Assembly: GCA_963706385.1 (NCBI GenBank)
Contig: OY970153.1
Coordinates: 930,001-994,000 of the forward strand
From: Poindextera sp963706385
GTDB taxonomy: Bacteria > Pseudomonadota > Alphaproteobacteria > Caulobacterales > Caulobacteraceae
DNA: 64,000 nt
Direction of reading: 5' to 3'
The stretch's first letter is position 1, and every line of letters starts with the position of its first letter. The position numbers were made by a program, and so were the translations under genes. The notes beneath the pieces are model-generated. The model made no database searches. It was not told the DNA's origin and worked only from the letters and a program-made list of their open reading frames with translations. Positions 62,664 to 64,000 of this stretch are shown piece by piece.

Positions 62664-64000
62664 TCAGCCCATCGGGCCCTGATAGACTTCGCCGAAACGC
62701 TGCAGGCTCGCCAGCGGGACCGACATGTTCGCCGCCCTGTCGGTCCGCACGCAGACGAGCGCCGGCCCGGCCGCTTCGCGCGCCGCGTCCAACACCGTCT
62801 CGAGTTCCGCCATGCTGTCGGCATAAAAGCCGGCGCAGCCCAAGCCCTCGGCGACCTTGTCCCAGCGCACCTCGCCCATCTCGGTCCCGAACGTGCGGCC
62901 GTAGAGCATCTGCTCGTTCGGAACCTCCATCGACCACGAGCCTTCCGCGAAGACCACCACGGTGACCTTGATCCCTTCGCGGGCCGCCGATTGCAGTTCC
63001 ATGGCGTAGAAGCCCGCCGCGCCGTCGCCGGTCACGCAGACCACTTCGCGATCCGGAGAGCCGAGCTTGGCGCCGATCGCCGCGGGGATGCCGATGCCCA
63101 GCATGCCCAGCTCCAGGATGTTGAGGTAGGATCGCGCGCGCGTCGGCGGCAGCATGAAATGCGCCCACAGGCTGGTGAAGCCGCCGTCGGCCGCATAGAT
63201 GGCCTCGCGCCCGAACCGCCGGCCGACGGCCCGCATCACATGGGCGGGGTGCAGGCCGGGTCCGTTGTAGGCGTCCACGTCCGCGAACTGCACCTCGCGC
63301 CATAGCCGCTCGGTTTCGCGGTAGCGCGCCAGATCGGACGCGGCATTGGCCCGTTTGGGGGCGCGGTCCAGCGCGCGGACGAGCCCGCCGACCGCGCTGG
63401 CCAGCTCGGAGACGATCCCGATCGTGAGCGGCCTGGACACGCCCAGATTCCGCGGATCCACGTCGATCTGGATCAACTTCTGGCGTGCGTGGTCGCCCCA
63501 ATACTTATCGTAGGGCACGTCGAGATTGCCGAGCCGGGTGCCGAGCGCGAGGATCACGTCCGCCTCGGGTCGCGCCTCGTCGGCGCCGCCGCCATATCCA
63601 TAGAGATGGTTCGGATGGTCCTGTGGGGCGGCCGAGCGTCCGGCCATGGTGGTGATCACCGGGCACTCGAGCCGTCCGGCGATCTCCAGCACCGCCGCGC
63701 CCACGCCCGCCCGATCAACCCCGGAACCGACGATGATGACGGGACGTTCGGCGCTCTCGAGCAGTCTGGCCGCCGCCTCGATCTGCGCGGCGCCGGCCTG
63801 GGGCGCGGGCGCGCGGTAACGTTCGGGCGGCGCGGGCGGCCCCTCGCCCACCTCGCCGGTCGAGTACATCACCGGCCCGGGAATCTCGAGCTGGACCGGG
63901 CCCGGCCGCCCCGCCCACATTTCCCGAAACGCCATCCGCACCACCTCGGCGATGCGATCGAACGAGAAGATCGGCGCGCCCCACTTCACCGCCGGCCGGA
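62664..64000 (-). CDS. Thiamine pyrophosphate-dependent enzyme, acetolactate synthase family (N-terminus outside window)
   Basis: About 445 residues are visible: part of the PYR domain, then the central domain (about RPVIIVGSGVDRAGVGAAVLE), and the PP domain with VTGDGAAGFYAMELQSAAREG. The family includes acetolactate synthase, glyoxylate carboligase and benzoylformate decarboxylase. At the place of the usual N-N after GDG the sequence reads FAEGSW, so the second metal-ligand Asn is not seen. No small regulatory subunit gene is downstream. The open frame continues past the window end, so no start can be assigned. Confidence 0.85.
   Translation of the reverse strand, partial: RPAVKWGAPIFSFDRIAEVVRMAFREMWAGRPGPVQLEIPGPVMYSTGEVGEGPPAPPERYRAPAPQAGAAQIEAAARLLESAERPVIIVGSGVDRAGVGAAVLEIAGRLECPVITTMAGRSAAPQDHPNHLYGYGGGADEARPEADVILALGTRLGNLDVPYDKYWGDHARQKLIQIDVDPRNLGVSRPLTIGIVSELASAVGGLVRALDRAPKRANAASDLARYRETERLWREVQFADVDAYNGPGLHPAHVMRAVGRRFGREAIYAADGGFTSLWAHFMLPPTRARSYLNILELGMLGIGIPAAIGAKLGSPDREVVCVTGDGAAGFYAMELQSAAREGIKVTVVVFAEGSWSMEVPNEQMLYGRTFGTEMGEVRWDKVAEGLGCAGFYADSMAELETVLDAAREAAGPALVCVRTDRAANMSVPLASLQRFGEVYQGPMG

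Overview
The window reads as chromosome of a GC-rich alphaproteobacterium, most likely a Caulobacterales member (Caulobacter/Phenylobacterium-like). This is inferred from: a DUF3126 protein; the DUF1476 zeta-type ATPase inhibitor; an ScfR/RamB-type regulator divergent from aceA; two-hairpin intergenic palindromes of an alphaproteobacterial type; and GAAC-N7-GAAC boxes matching the alphaproteobacterial LexA site. Most of the window is ordinary, densely packed housekeeping DNA with short gaps and many 1-4 nt stop/start overlaps.

Layout. 1-8.5 kb: enoyl-CoA hydratase (cut by the window edge), gamma-carbonic anhydrase, PhoH-type ATPase, DUF3126, cysE, NUDIX hydrolase, nitroreductase, M1 aminopeptidase, queF, an SDR. 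8.6-14.3 kb: palindromic repeat, outer-membrane porin, FMN reductase, MATE and GPH transporters. 14.4-26.2 kb: a two-carbon/fatty-acid block with an acyl-responsive regulator, aceA, aceB, a FadJ-like beta-oxidation enzyme and the glycolate oxidase operon glcDEF. Together these feed acetyl-CoA and glycolate through glyoxylate. 26.2-27.5 kb: a start-less TonB/TolA-like tail and a REP-associated tyrosine transposase (RAYT) behind a LexA-like box. 27.5-34 kb: a molybdenum hydroxylase operon with a MoaD-like gene, a TPR/ATP-grasp protein and a TauE exporter.

34.1-41.3 kb is the accessory region. It starts with a complete IS1595-type transposon (34105-36718; 24-bp perfect inverted repeats, GGCATT target duplication) that carries four cargo genes, one with a HEPN-like R-N-x3-H motif. 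Next come two LexA-like boxes around a tRNA-Leu(TAA), beside a decayed tRNA-Leu 5' half and a cinA-tail-like scar. The second box drives a gene with an N-terminal domain ending in an RDERGRWT-like motif, followed by a small exported protein. Further on, sfsA looks interrupted at its EVK-NCHL codons by about 1.1 kb of lower-GC DNA. That DNA supplies a replacement sfsA 3' end plus a DUF6968-like gene, leaving the original 3' end stranded as a remnant.

41.3-54.7 kb returns to core genes: map, radC, a thioesterase, bolA/degenerate aldo-keto reductase/grxD, the purine operon purC-purS-purQ-purL (purL has a one-base frameshift), the zeta ATPase inhibitor, purB, an MFS transporter, GST, an alpha/beta hydrolase and an enoyl-CoA hydratase. 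54.8-64 kb: a small exported protein, an AbiM-like small protein, a deleted SDR pseudogene, an FAD-linked oxidase, a sulfotransferase, a TetR regulator, a MAPEG protein, rpsD, a DAO-type oxidase and an acetolactate-synthase-like TPP enzyme cut by the window edge.

The candidate new biology is (i) three near-identical LexA-like boxes, each 31-34 bp before a start codon of an unexpected gene (RAYT; two accessory ORFs), (ii) the cargo-bearing IS1595 element, and (iii) the sfsA insertion with 3'-end replacement.
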